DNA of 6,859 nucleotides from Clostridia bacterium (lineage in GTDB: Bacteria > Bacillota_A > Clostridia > Oscillospirales > CAG-272): contig JAFQVU010000083.1 in the NCBI GenBank assembly GCA_017407885.1, forward strand, positions 1-6,859, read 5' to 3'. The position numbers were made by a program, and so were the translations under genes. This document shows positions 1 through 6,264 of this stretch, one piece after another (positions within the stretch are counted from its first letter, which is position 1; each line of letters starts with the position of its first letter). The notes under the pieces are model-generated. The model worked only from the letters and a program-made list of their open reading frames with translations, had not been told where the DNA came from and searched no databases.

Positions 1-731
1 ATGAAACTCCGATGATGCGAAAGTATAAAAAAATCCCTCAATTTATTCGTATTGCTGCAGCAGGTGTCGCAAAGAAATTTTCGTATTTCAAGGGACGTGA
101 TTTTATAATCAAATCAAGCGGGCGTCCGGAGGATTATTTTATCGGTCAGGCTATGGTATGGGATGAAAAGGATGCGCTTTCCGTGCTTCGTCCCGAGTAC
201 CGCGTAGGTCCGTCGGTTAGGGAAGTTACCGCGCCGATATATGCGCGAGTCAAGGGGAAGTCCGAGCTTGATAAAAAGCAGTATCTTGATCTCAATTTGT
301 GGCTGCCGGGGGATATTCTTCTGAAAGCCGACAAGATGAGTATGGCAAGCTCGCTCGAACTTCGCGTACCTTTCCTTGATAAAAAAGTCATGGAGCAGGC
401 GCAGGCGCTTCCGCACGAGTATAAAATAAACGGCAAAAATACTAAATACATCTTCCGTAAAGCGGCAAACCGCACGCTTCCCGACGAGTGGGCTGACCGC
501 AAGAAGTTAGGCTTCCCAGTGCCGATACGGTACTGGCTTGCCGAGGACAAGTATTATGAGCTTGTGAAGCGCGAGTTTATGAGCGATGAAGCGGGAGAGT
601 TCTTTGATACCGAAAAGCTTGTTCGTTTGCTTGATGATCATAAATCGGGCAAGTCAAATAACGGACGCCGTATCTGGACGGTCTATGTTTTTCTTACATG
701 GTATCGCCGCTTCTTCGTAAACGAAGCATGA
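1..731 (+). CDS. asnB: Asparagine synthetase (glutamine-hydrolysing), C-terminal part; 5' end outside the window
   Basis: Catalyses ATP-dependent amidation of an aspartate carboxylate using glutamine nitrogen, in the cytoplasm. Only the last 242 residues are visible; codons run in frame from base 3 and the ATGs at 12 and 15 are internal methionines. What is seen is the synthetase domain: the family block NLWLPGDILLKADKMSMASS (bases ~297-353) followed by SLELRVPFLD, then DRKKLGFPVPIRYWL, and the C-terminal WTVYVFLTWYRRFF typical of the long (~610-630 aa) Firmicutes form. The N-terminal glutaminase domain with its Cys is off-window and cannot be checked. The stop lies 41 bp before a D-aspartate ligase-like gene on the same strand. 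Members of this family amidate cell-wall precursors in some Firmicutes (Lactococcus AsnH on D-Asp, Bacillus AsnB on diaminopimelate), so a peptidoglycan role is a reasonable inference here. Plain asparagine synthesis is the alternative. Confidence 0.93.
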   Translation, partial: ETPMMRKYKKIPQFIRIAAAGVAKKFSYFKGRDFIIKSSGRPEDYFIGQAMVWDEKDALSVLRPEYRVGPSVREVTAPIYARVKGKSELDKKQYLDLNLWLPGDILLKADKMSMASSLELRVPFLDKKVMEQAQALPHEYKINGKNTKYIFRKAANRTLPDEWADRKKLGFPVPIRYWLAEDKYYELVKREFMSDEAGEFFDTEKLVRLLDDHKSGKSNNGRRIWTVYVFLTWYRRFFVNEA

Positions 732-759
732 TTTCTGATTATTTATCATAATATCGAAC

Positions 760-765
760 AGAGGT
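760..765 (+). promoter_or_regulatory. Ribosome binding site of the ATP-grasp ligase gene
   Basis: AGAGG lies 7-8 nt before the ATG at 773 and supports that start. No promoter is evident in the 41-bp gap after asnB, so the gene is probably cotranscribed with it. Confidence 0.6.
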
Positions 766-772
766 TATAAAA

Positions 773-2008
773 ATGGAAAGTCAAAATATTATTCCCGTAT
801 TGCTCGGCGCGGATCTTAACTGCTATAACGTCGCGCGCGCATTTCACGAGGAATATGGAGTGAAGTCCTATGCGTTCGGACGGTACGCCATAGGTGCTTC
901 AAATTATACCAGAATCATAAAATTTACCGCGGTTGAAAAGCTCGACGAGCCGGATGTCATGGTGGAGACGCTTATGAGTTTTGCCGACGAGCATGAGGGC
1001 GCGACGCTGATTGCTTTTGGCTGTACTGATGATTACGCGGATATGCTTATTCATCACGGAGACCGCCTGCGTCCACGCTACATTGTGCCGTACATCGGCG
1101 CGGAGCTGTTTGAGCGTCTTGCTTACAAGGCGAATTTTTACGAGGACTGCGACCGCCACGGCATACTTTACCCGAAAACTGCGATTGTCACAAAGGAAAC
1201 CGAGCTTGAATCGGCACTCGAAGAATCGGTAATCGGTTTCAGCTATCCTATAATCATAAAACCGTCGTCGAGTGCTCTTTATTGGAAACATCCGTTTGAC
1301 GGGATGAAAAAGGTATACACCGCATCGAGTGCGCTTGAAGCGAAAATTATTATTGAGCGCATATACGAATCGGGATATCCCGAGAAGATAATACTTCAGG
1401 ACATGATTCCGGGCGACGATTCAAATATGCGCGTGCTTACCGCTTATTCGGATAAGAACGGAAAGGTTAAAATGATGTGCCTCGGGCATGTGCTTCTTGA
1501 GGAGCACACTCCGAAAGGACTTGGAAATCACTGCGCTATAATTACCGAGCTTGACCGTCCGTTAATGGAAAAGTTCAAGGCTTATCTTGAGGAGATCGGT
1601 TTTGTCGGTTACTCGAATTTTGATATAAAGTATGACGAACGTGACGGTACATTCCGCGCCTTTGAGATAAATCTCCGCCTTGGACGAAGCAACAATTATG
1701 TGACGAGTGCCGGATGCAATGTCGCTCGCTATATAGTTGAGGATCTTGTAAAGAAAAATGACCTGGGGGATACTTATTACTGCGATAATGAGGTGCTTTG
1801 GCACAGCATTCCCAAGGGCGTGGTTTACAAATACTGCCGTGATGCCGAGTCGGTAAAACGTGCAAAGGCGCTTGCAAGAGCAGGGAAAGCGCATGCTTCT
1901 CTCTGGTATCGCCCCGATACATTTATGAATCTGCGCCGTGTGTTTTTCTTGACAATGCACGGTTATAATCATTATGGGAAGTTCAAAAAGTATTATGGAA
2001 AAGAATAA
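773..2008 (+). CDS. ATP-grasp carboxylate-amine ligase, probable D-aspartate ligase of peptidoglycan synthesis
   Basis: A 411-residue soluble protein with no signal peptide or membrane segment. Seen: an N-terminal pre-ATP-grasp domain (about 1-115), an ATP-binding block YPIIIKPS with candidate nucleotide-contacting Lys163, a hinge segment ILQDMIPG (207-214), and the C-terminal metal-binding part of the grasp fold (FDIKYD 283-288; FRAFEINLRLGRS 294-306, with Glu298 and Asn300 as likely Mg ligands). Length and architecture match the AslFm-type D-aspartate ligases, which couple the beta-carboxyl of D-Asp to the Lys side-chain amine of UDP-MurNAc-pentapeptide to start the interpeptide bridge. The specific substrate is inferred mainly from context: the stop overlaps an aspartate racemase gene, as ligase and racemase are paired in Enterococcus faecium, and a murE follows. 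A ligase for another amino acid or small metabolite cannot be excluded; ATP-grasp membership is secure. Confidence 0.75.
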   Translation: MESQNIIPVLLGADLNCYNVARAFHEEYGVKSYAFGRYAIGASNYTRIIKFTAVEKLDEPDVMVETLMSFADEHEGATLIAFGCTDDYADMLIHHGDRLRPRYIVPYIGAELFERLAYKANFYEDCDRHGILYPKTAIVTKETELESALEESVIGFSYPIIIKPSSSALYWKHPFDGMKKVYTASSALEAKIIIERIYESGYPEKIILQDMIPGDDSNMRVLTAYSDKNGKVKMMCLGHVLLEEHTPKGLGNHCAIITELDRPLMEKFKAYLEEIGFVGYSNFDIKYDERDGTFRAFEINLRLGRSNNYVTSAGCNVARYIVEDLVKKNDLGDTYYCDNEVLWHSIPKGVVYKYCRDAESVKRAKALARAGKAHASLWYRPDTFMNLRRVFFLTMHGYNHYGKFKKYYGKE

Positions 2009-2708
2009 CACAAAGCTCCTCGGAATTCTCGGCGGTCTCGGTCCGATGTCAACGGTTTATTTTTATGAACTGCTCACATCGCTTACTAAAGCCGACTCCG
2101 ATCAGGAGCATATCGACATTGTAATATCAAGCCGTGCTACCACTCCTGACCGAACTGCGTTTATAACGGGCGCATCGAATGAGGATCCGCTTGATAAAAT
2201 GATCCCCGATGCAAAAAAGTTGGTCGAGTTTGGAGCGGACGTTATTGCTATTCCCTGCAATACAGCGCATTACTTCTATGACAGGCTTGCCGCCGAGATA
2301 GATGTTCCGATACTAAATATAATCGAAGAATCGGTGAAAACGCTTAAATCACAAGGCGTAAGCCGTTTCGGACTGCTTGCAACGGACGGTACTGTGAATT
2401 CCAATACGTATCAGAAATACTGTGCAAGTCACGGTATTGAGTGTGTTGTGCCCGATACGGACAATCAAAAAAGGATAATGGATATTATCTACAATCAGAT
2501 AAAATGCGGTAAGCGTGCGGACATGGAAAGCTTTTATTCGGTCGCACATACCATGCGCTCGCTTGGATGCCAGCGAGTGATTCTCGGATGTACCGAATTG
2601 TCGCTTATCAAGAAAAACGAGGCGCTTGATGATTTTTATGTGGATTCGCTTGAGTGTCTTGCTTTATCGACTGTAAAGGCATGTGGAAAGAAGACTATTT
2701 TCGACTGA
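1995..2708 (+). CDS. racD: Aspartate racemase (Asp/Glu racemase family)
   Basis: Interconverts L- and D-aspartate without cofactor using two cysteines. From the ATG at 1995 the protein is 237 residues, normal for the family. Seen: N-terminal GILGGLGPMST (10-20), first catalytic segment PCNTAHYFYD with Cys88, and second segment LGCTELSLI with Cys199; both cysteines are present, so the enzyme looks active. An in-frame ATG at 1974 would add seven residues, but the conserved GxLGGLGP block starts near residue 10 when 1995 is used, and GGGAAG-like bases (1977-1982) lie upstream of it only. The start lies inside the end of the ligase gene (14-bp overlap), which implies translational coupling and a shared job: supplying D-Asp to the ligase. 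Glutamate racemase (MurI) is less likely because the motifs are those of the YgeA/RacD-type aspartate racemases. Confidence 0.86.
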   Translation: MEKNNTKLLGILGGLGPMSTVYFYELLTSLTKADSDQEHIDIVISSRATTPDRTAFITGASNEDPLDKMIPDAKKLVEFGADVIAIPCNTAHYFYDRLAAEIDVPILNIIEESVKTLKSQGVSRFGLLATDGTVNSNTYQKYCASHGIECVVPDTDNQKRIMDIIYNQIKCGKRADMESFYSVAHTMRSLGCQRVILGCTELSLIKKNEALDDFYVDSLECLALSTVKACGKKTIFD

Positions 2709-2710
2709 CA

Positions 2711-2717
2711 AAAGGAG
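2711..2717 (+). promoter_or_regulatory. Strong ribosome binding site that fixes the murE start
   Basis: AAAGGAG is followed by 10 nt and ATG at 2728. It decides against the longer in-frame start at 2683, which would run 26 bp into the racemase gene and add 15 residues (MERRLFSTDKRRKFL) with no family resemblance. Confidence 0.85.
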
Positions 2718-2727
2718 AAAATTTTTA

Positions 2728-4209
2728 ATGCTGTTAACACAAATTCTCGCCGATATTGAATACTCTTCAGATTCGGACATATCAAACATATCGGTTACGG
2801 ATATTGTATACGATTCCAGAAAGGCTGTCGCGGGAACGATGTTTGCCTGCCTTGTAGGTGCCGTTTCGGACGGACATAATTATGCCTCAGGGGCATATTC
2901 TGTGGGATGCCGTGTGTTCATGGCAGAACGCAGACTTGACCTGCCGTCCGACGCTGTGCAGATACTCGTTTCCGACACGCGTGTCGCGCTTGCGCTTGCT
3001 TCTGCCGCGCTTTTTGAGTACCCGGCGCGTTCGCTTGCGATTATTGGCGTTACCGGTACGAAGGGTAAGACCACCACGGCATCTTTGATTGCCGATATTC
3101 TCAATCGAGGCGGTATTAATACTGCTTATATCGGCACCACGGGAATAGTTATAAACGGTGAACATAAGCCTACAAAGAATACCACTCCCGAGAGCTACGA
3201 GCTTCACAAGGCATTTTGCGAGATGGTGGAAAAGGGCGTTGCCTGCGTGGTAATGGAAGTGTCGAGTCAGGCGATGTATATGCGTCGAGTGGTCGGTATA
3301 CACTTCCACATTGGCGTATTCACTAATCTTTCGCCGGATCATATCGGGGGCGTTGAGCATCCGACGTTTGAGCATTATATGGAGTGCAAGGCGGCGATGT
3401 TCTCGCAGTGCAGATACGGTATATTCAATTCCGATGACGATCACTATACCGATATCGTCAGAACCGCGAAATCAATAAATTCCACGTTTGGTATAAAAGA
3501 AGATATTCCGCACGACATATCTGCACGCGATATTGCAATACACAAGAGTGAGAATACGCTTGGTTCACGTTTTACCTGCCGCAGTCTTCTTGGCGAGGCT
3601 GAATATGAGCTGAGAATACCCGGCGAATTCAATGTATATAATGCGCTTGCGGCGATTGCCGTTGCCGAGCGTATGCAGGTTAAGACGGACATTATACGCG
3701 ATGCGCTTGCAATGGCAACTGTACGCGGACGCTTTGAGGTCGTTGACGCGCTCCCAAATGCAGTGACAATAATCGACTATGCGCACAACGAGCTTTCGAT
3801 GCGTGCGGCTCTTGAAACGATACGCCGTTATCAGCCGAAGCGGTTGGTTGTACTGTTTGGCTCGGTTGGCGGACGTACCAAGCTTCGACGCAGTGAACTT
3901 GGCGAGGCGGTTTCATCCCTCGCGGATTTTTGCATTATAACGAGCGACAATCCTGACAACGAACCGCCGGAAGAGATTATAGCAGATATTGAAAAGAGTG
4001 TTGCCGCAACCTCGTGTCCGTATGTGACATTTGTTGACCGCCGTGATGCGGTGCGTTATGCGATCGACAACGCACGTGACGGTGACTGCATTCTTTTTGC
4101 CGGTAAGGGGCATGAGCAGTATCAGCTTATTGAGGGCGAATACGTTCACTACGATGAACGTGAGGAAGTTATGACTGCCGCTGCGGCAAAGCTTGCAAGG
4201 GTGAAGTGA
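2728..4209 (+). CDS. murE: UDP-N-acetylmuramoyl-tripeptide synthetase (MurE-type Mur ligase), probably not diaminopimelate-specific
   Basis: Adds the third residue to UDP-MurNAc-L-Ala-D-Glu in the cytoplasm. The 493-residue protein has all three Mur domains. N-terminal: YDSRKAVAGTMF and SDGH (28-50) for UDP-MurNAc. Central ATPase: P-loop GTKGKTT (110-116), NTTPES (151-156), MEVSSQA (176-182), TNLSPDHI (199-206), and Lys221, which fits the lysine that is carbamylated in the family. C-terminal: DYAHN (350-354), FGSVGGRTKLRRSELG (377-392), GKGHEQYQ (459-466). The amino-acid selectivity loop reads DNPD (407-410); diaminopimelate-adding enzymes have DNPR, where the Arg binds the distal carboxylate. 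Loss of that Arg argues for Lys, Orn or another residue without it. The gene follows the racemase by 19 bp, so it belongs to the same operon. Whether it is the sole murE or a second copy cannot be seen from this window. Confidence 0.88.
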   Translation: MLLTQILADIEYSSDSDISNISVTDIVYDSRKAVAGTMFACLVGAVSDGHNYASGAYSVGCRVFMAERRLDLPSDAVQILVSDTRVALALASAALFEYPARSLAIIGVTGTKGKTTTASLIADILNRGGINTAYIGTTGIVINGEHKPTKNTTPESYELHKAFCEMVEKGVACVVMEVSSQAMYMRRVVGIHFHIGVFTNLSPDHIGGVEHPTFEHYMECKAAMFSQCRYGIFNSDDDHYTDIVRTAKSINSTFGIKEDIPHDISARDIAIHKSENTLGSRFTCRSLLGEAEYELRIPGEFNVYNALAAIAVAERMQVKTDIIRDALAMATVRGRFEVVDALPNAVTIIDYAHNELSMRAALETIRRYQPKRLVVLFGSVGGRTKLRRSELGEAVSSLADFCIITSDNPDNEPPEEIIADIEKSVAATSCPYVTFVDRRDAVRYAIDNARDGDCILFAGKGHEQYQLIEGEYVHYDEREEVMTAAAAKLARVK

Positions 4210-4226
4210 TTTGTAAATTATTGTTT

Positions 4227-4438
4227 GTTGGAGAGACCAACCTATTTTGATTTTTAGACAAATTCAAATTTGTATCAAAAGAAGGAACAAGTTTGAAAGA
4301 TAAATCTTTCAAACTACCTTTTGTGGCAACAACTTGTAAACCAAGTTGTTGCTGTTACAATCGCTTAATAAGCGATGTTTTGCTGCGCAAATCACGTCCG
4401 GGGAGGACAAGAAGGGAAGCTTTCGCTTGGCGAAAGCT
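4227..4438 (+). repeat. Tandem array of about eight short hairpins between murE and tyrA
   Basis: The 241-bp gap (4210-4450) holds no gene I can support and no clear sigma-A promoter or T-box, but it is almost continuously palindromic. Arms: 4227-4231/4237-4241 (5 bp); 4258-4264/4267-4273 (7 bp, with an outer TTTTGAT 4245-4251 / ATCAAAA 4274-4280); 4290-4301/4304-4315 (12 bp, AGTTTGAAAGAT, 2-nt loop, with outer AAGG/CCTT); 4326-4336/4342-4352 (11 bp, GCAACAACTTG); 4360-4366/4370-4376 (7 bp); 4379-4383/4387-4391 (5 bp); 4396-4399/4405-4408 (4 bp); 4418-4426/4430-4438 (9 bp, AGCTTTCGC). The arms differ in sequence from hairpin to hairpin, so this is not a simple direct repeat. None is followed by a good U-run, so classical termination is not obvious. 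Role unknown. Confidence 0.85.
4412..4417 (+). promoter_or_regulatory. Candidate Shine-Dalgarno of tyrA, separated from the start by a hairpin
   Basis: AAGGGA lies directly 5' of the 9-bp hairpin at 4418-4438. If the hairpin folds, the distance to the ATG at 4451 falls from 33 to 12 nt. No better site lies next to the ATG. The stronger GGAGG at 4402-4406 is even further away. This is inference from spacing only. Confidence 0.35.
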
Positions 4439-4450
4439 ATGGTCATAACT

Positions 4451-5290
4451 ATGAAAATATTGATATGCGGTCTTGGTCTGATCGGCGGATCGCTTGCACG
4501 CGCACTTAAATTCTATACAGACTGCTATGTTTGCGGCTACGATGTAGATATCAACTCTGCGCGGAAGGCGACGCTTGTCGGCGCGTGCGATGAGGCATAT
4601 GACATTCTGCCTGATCTTTCTGAATATGACGTGATAGTACTTGCCGCATATCCAAAGGCGACTTTGGAGTTCATTAAAGAGCATGCAGGCAAGATAGGGA
4701 AGAGCACATATCTTTTTGATCTTGGCGGAGTAAAACGTACCGTGTGTGAAGTCGGATTTGCGGCGGCGCGTGAGTACGGATTCACTTTCATAGGTGGACA
4801 TCCGATGGCAGGTACGCAGTATTCGGGATTTGCCGCATCGCGTGAAAATCTCTACAAAAATGCATCAATGATACTTGTACCGCCTGCCGATATCGATGTT
4901 GACAAGCTTGATTTTGCGGTGAAATTTTTCAAGGCAATCGGATTTGCAACTGTCAGCGTTACTACGGCAAAAGAACACGATGAAATAATTGCATATACCT
5001 CACAGCTCGCACATGTGCTGTCAAACGCATATGTTAAAAGTCCTACTGCGAAGCGGCATAAGGGATATTCCGCAGGAAGCTTCCGCGATCTTACGCGTGT
5101 GGCTCACCTTAACTCGAAAATGTGGCGTGAGCTGTTCATGGATAACCGAGATTTGCTCGTGCCCGAAATAGAACTGCTTGCGAAAAATCTTCTCGAATAT
5201 GCTGATGCGATGAAATCCGAAGACGGGGACAAATTGGAGCGCTTGCTTGCCGAGGGAAGCCGCATCAATGATGAAATAAAAGGTGAATAA
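4451..5290 (+). CDS. tyrA: Prephenate dehydrogenase (tyrosine biosynthesis)
   Basis: Oxidatively decarboxylates prephenate to 4-hydroxyphenylpyruvate with NAD(P), the committed step to tyrosine. The 279-residue protein begins with the Rossmann motif GLGLIGGSLA (7-16) and an acidic Asp31 ending beta-2, which favours NAD over NADP. It continues with DLGGVK (90-95), GGHPMAGTQ (115-123) with the conserved His117, TSQLAHVLSNAY (183-194) and GYSAGSFRDLTRVA (205-218). It has no C-terminal ACT domain, unlike the ~370-residue Bacillus form, so direct tyrosine feedback through ACT is not expected. The start was set at 4451 because the Rossmann fold begins right after it; the frame stays open upstream to 4340 but codes for the hairpin array (an ATG at 4439 would add four residues). 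The gene may be cotranscribed with murE or driven from an unseen promoter; it ends just before a terminator. Confidence 0.93.
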   Translation: MKILICGLGLIGGSLARALKFYTDCYVCGYDVDINSARKATLVGACDEAYDILPDLSEYDVIVLAAYPKATLEFIKEHAGKIGKSTYLFDLGGVKRTVCEVGFAAAREYGFTFIGGHPMAGTQYSGFAASRENLYKNASMILVPPADIDVDKLDFAVKFFKAIGFATVSVTTAKEHDEIIAYTSQLAHVLSNAYVKSPTAKRHKGYSAGSFRDLTRVAHLNSKMWRELFMDNRDLLVPEIELLAKNLLEYADAMKSEDGDKLERLLAEGSRINDEIKGE

Positions 5291-5291
5291 G

Positions 5292-5319
5292 AAAGACGAC
5301 CGATAATTCGGTCGTCTTT
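5292..5319. terminator. Bidirectional intrinsic terminator between convergent tyrA and the PHP gene
   Basis: A perfect 12-bp stem AAAGACGACCGA / TCGGTCGTCTTT with a TAAT loop starts one base after the tyrA stop. On + it is followed by T-rich sequence (TTTTGCTATATTTT); on - the A-run of the 5' arm gives a short U-tract, so it can also end the PHP transcript, whose stop is at 5322-5324. Confidence 0.92.
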
Positions 5320-5321
5320 TG

Positions 5322-6095
5322 CTATATTTTAAGTAGAGCGATGCTTTCTGTTGGAACAATATCAAGCCGCGCGGCGAATTCAGAGACTTTTTTATAGGTG
5401 TCGGGATTCATTACCGCATTCGGTTCGTGCGCATCACATCCGAAAACGAAGTCGCATCCGATTTTACGAGCGATACGGTAAAATCTCTCGCTCGGGTAAT
5501 GCCGCCCTTCAGCAAGTCCGAGAAAGTTTACTTCAAGCGGTATTCCGTAAGATTTTGCTCCTTCGCAGAGACGCCGCGCCTCTAATTCGTAAAAATTTTC
5601 GTCTCCCTCAAAGCGAAAAACATCGGGATGAGCAATATAGGTGAACTTACCGGTCTTGATTGCTTCGAGTGTTTGATTGGTATAACGTGTTAGTTGTTCG
5701 TTCGTGTGGTTGCGCGCGGTGGAGCTTTCATGTGTATCATATTCATTAGCAATAAAATGCTGGCCTAGGATGACATAATCAAGATTATACGGCTTCAAAA
5801 ATTCGATTAGCTTGTCAAAGATTTCGGGATAATATTCAATTTCAAAGCCTATTTTAATGTCGATATCATCACGATATTCATGGCGCAGGTCAGTCAATGT
5901 TTTGATATAGCCGTCTGTTTCCTCGGGACGCATGCGAAAATGCGAGTAGTAGTCATCGGTGGGGAAGAACTGCGGCGAGTGATCGGAGAAACCGAGCACT
6001 TTAAGTCCCCGTGCGATGGCAGTTTCGATATATTCTCGCTCGGTGCCGCTTGCGTGGTGGCATCTCGCGGTGTGGGTGTGATAGTTTGCAGTCAT
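5322..6095 (-). CDS. hisK: PHP-family phosphatase, probable histidinol-phosphatase (HisK/HisJ type)
   Basis: Predicted to hydrolyse L-histidinol phosphate to histidinol with a multinuclear metal centre in the cytoplasm. The 257 residues show the PHP ligand set in order: HTH at 6-8, further His13/His14, SDHSP with Asp38 and His39, FEIEYYPE with Glu85/Glu87, LGQHFI with His113, AHPD with His156, and CDAHEP with Asp221 and His223. Length is normal for this single-domain family. GAGG at 6103-6106 (complement), seven bases before the ATG at 6095, supports the start. The gene stands alone on the minus strand, apart from any his operon, with its own promoter, and it converges with tyrA. The PHP fold is certain; histidinol phosphate as the substrate rests on overall resemblance, and a related sugar- or nucleotide-phosphate phosphoesterase is possible. 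Confidence 0.85.
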   Translation of the reverse strand: MTANYHTHTARCHHASGTEREYIETAIARGLKVLGFSDHSPQFFPTDDYYSHFRMRPEETDGYIKTLTDLRHEYRDDIDIKIGFEIEYYPEIFDKLIEFLKPYNLDYVILGQHFIANEYDTHESSTARNHTNEQLTRYTNQTLEAIKTGKFTYIAHPDVFRFEGDENFYELEARRLCEGAKSYGIPLEVNFLGLAEGRHYPSERFYRIARKIGCDFVFGCDAHEPNAVMNPDTYKKVSEFAARLDIVPTESIALLKI

Positions 6096-6127
6096 TTTAT
6101 TGCCTCGTTTGTGTTTGGTATGATATT

Positions 6128-6156
6128 ATTGTACCATATTTGCGCGAGAAAATCAA
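6128..6156 (-). promoter_or_regulatory. Sigma-A promoter of the PHP gene
   Basis: On the minus strand TTGATT (-35, 6151-6156) and TACAAT (-10, 6128-6133) are separated by exactly 17 bp, giving a start near 6121 and a leader of about 25 nt. The -10 matches consensus in five of six positions and the -35 in four. Confidence 0.75.
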
Positions 6157-6190
6157 GTAGGGATAAATTTTAGGTTTGATTTTGATCTTA

Positions 6191-6264
6191 CGAATCACCC
6201 GCTCCCACCTAATTAAAAAATCCGATGCTTTTGCATCGGATTTTTGGTGGGAGCGGGTGGATTC
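6191..6264. repeat. Inverted copy of the tRNA-Tyr 3' end around the tRNA terminator
   Basis: CGAATCACCCGCTCCCACC (6191-6209, read on +) equals the tRNA-Tyr T-arm/acceptor 3' strand (read on -, 6246-6265) except for one missing C. The two arms flank the tRNA terminator hairpin and form a quasi-palindrome of about 75 bp with 19 paired bases and a single-base bulge. Nothing else resembling tRNA extends beyond 6191, so this is a fragment, not a second tRNA gene. Confidence 0.85.
6215..6245 (-). terminator. Intrinsic terminator of the tRNA-Thr/tRNA-Tyr operon
   Basis: TCCGATGC / GCATCGGA (6221-6228/6233-6240) with a 4-nt loop is flanked by A and T runs, so the minus transcript has an 8-bp GC-rich stem followed by six U. 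It starts immediately after the encoded CCA of tRNA-Tyr and shares its last base. Confidence 0.92.

Noticed and set aside
1562..2011. A 149-codon minus-strand frame opposite the ligase gene end
   Set aside because: Antisense to a conserved ATP-grasp protein, no ribosome site or family resemblance.
2887..3444. A 185-codon open frame on the minus strand inside murE
   Set aside because: It lies wholly opposite a well-conserved Mur ligase, has no recognisable domain, and its composition is that of a shadow frame.
4290..4322. Intrinsic terminator after murE
   Set aside because: The 12-bp stem is AT-rich and followed by ACCTTTTG; the Ts are few and can pair with AAGG on the other side, so termination is doubtful.
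4346..4450. A 35-residue N-terminal extension of tyrA from a TTG start
   Set aside because: It would encode the hairpins, has no family counterpart, and the Rossmann fold begins right at the ATG at 4451.
4425..4450. Similarity to the lacZ-alpha start of pUC-type vectors (GCTTGGCG and ATGGTCATA words at similar spacing)
   Set aside because: Neither flank continues as vector, and the first word is explained by the local hairpin arms; treated as chance, though a vector screen would settle it.
4210..4450. T-box or other known riboswitch upstream of tyrA
   Set aside because: No T-box core sequence, no terminator/antiterminator pair with a U-run, and no recognised riboswitch motif.
4355..4801. 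A 148-codon minus-strand frame over the hairpin array and tyrA
   Set aside because: Mostly antisense to the Rossmann domain of tyrA; the rest is the palindromic array, which keeps several frames open by its symmetry.
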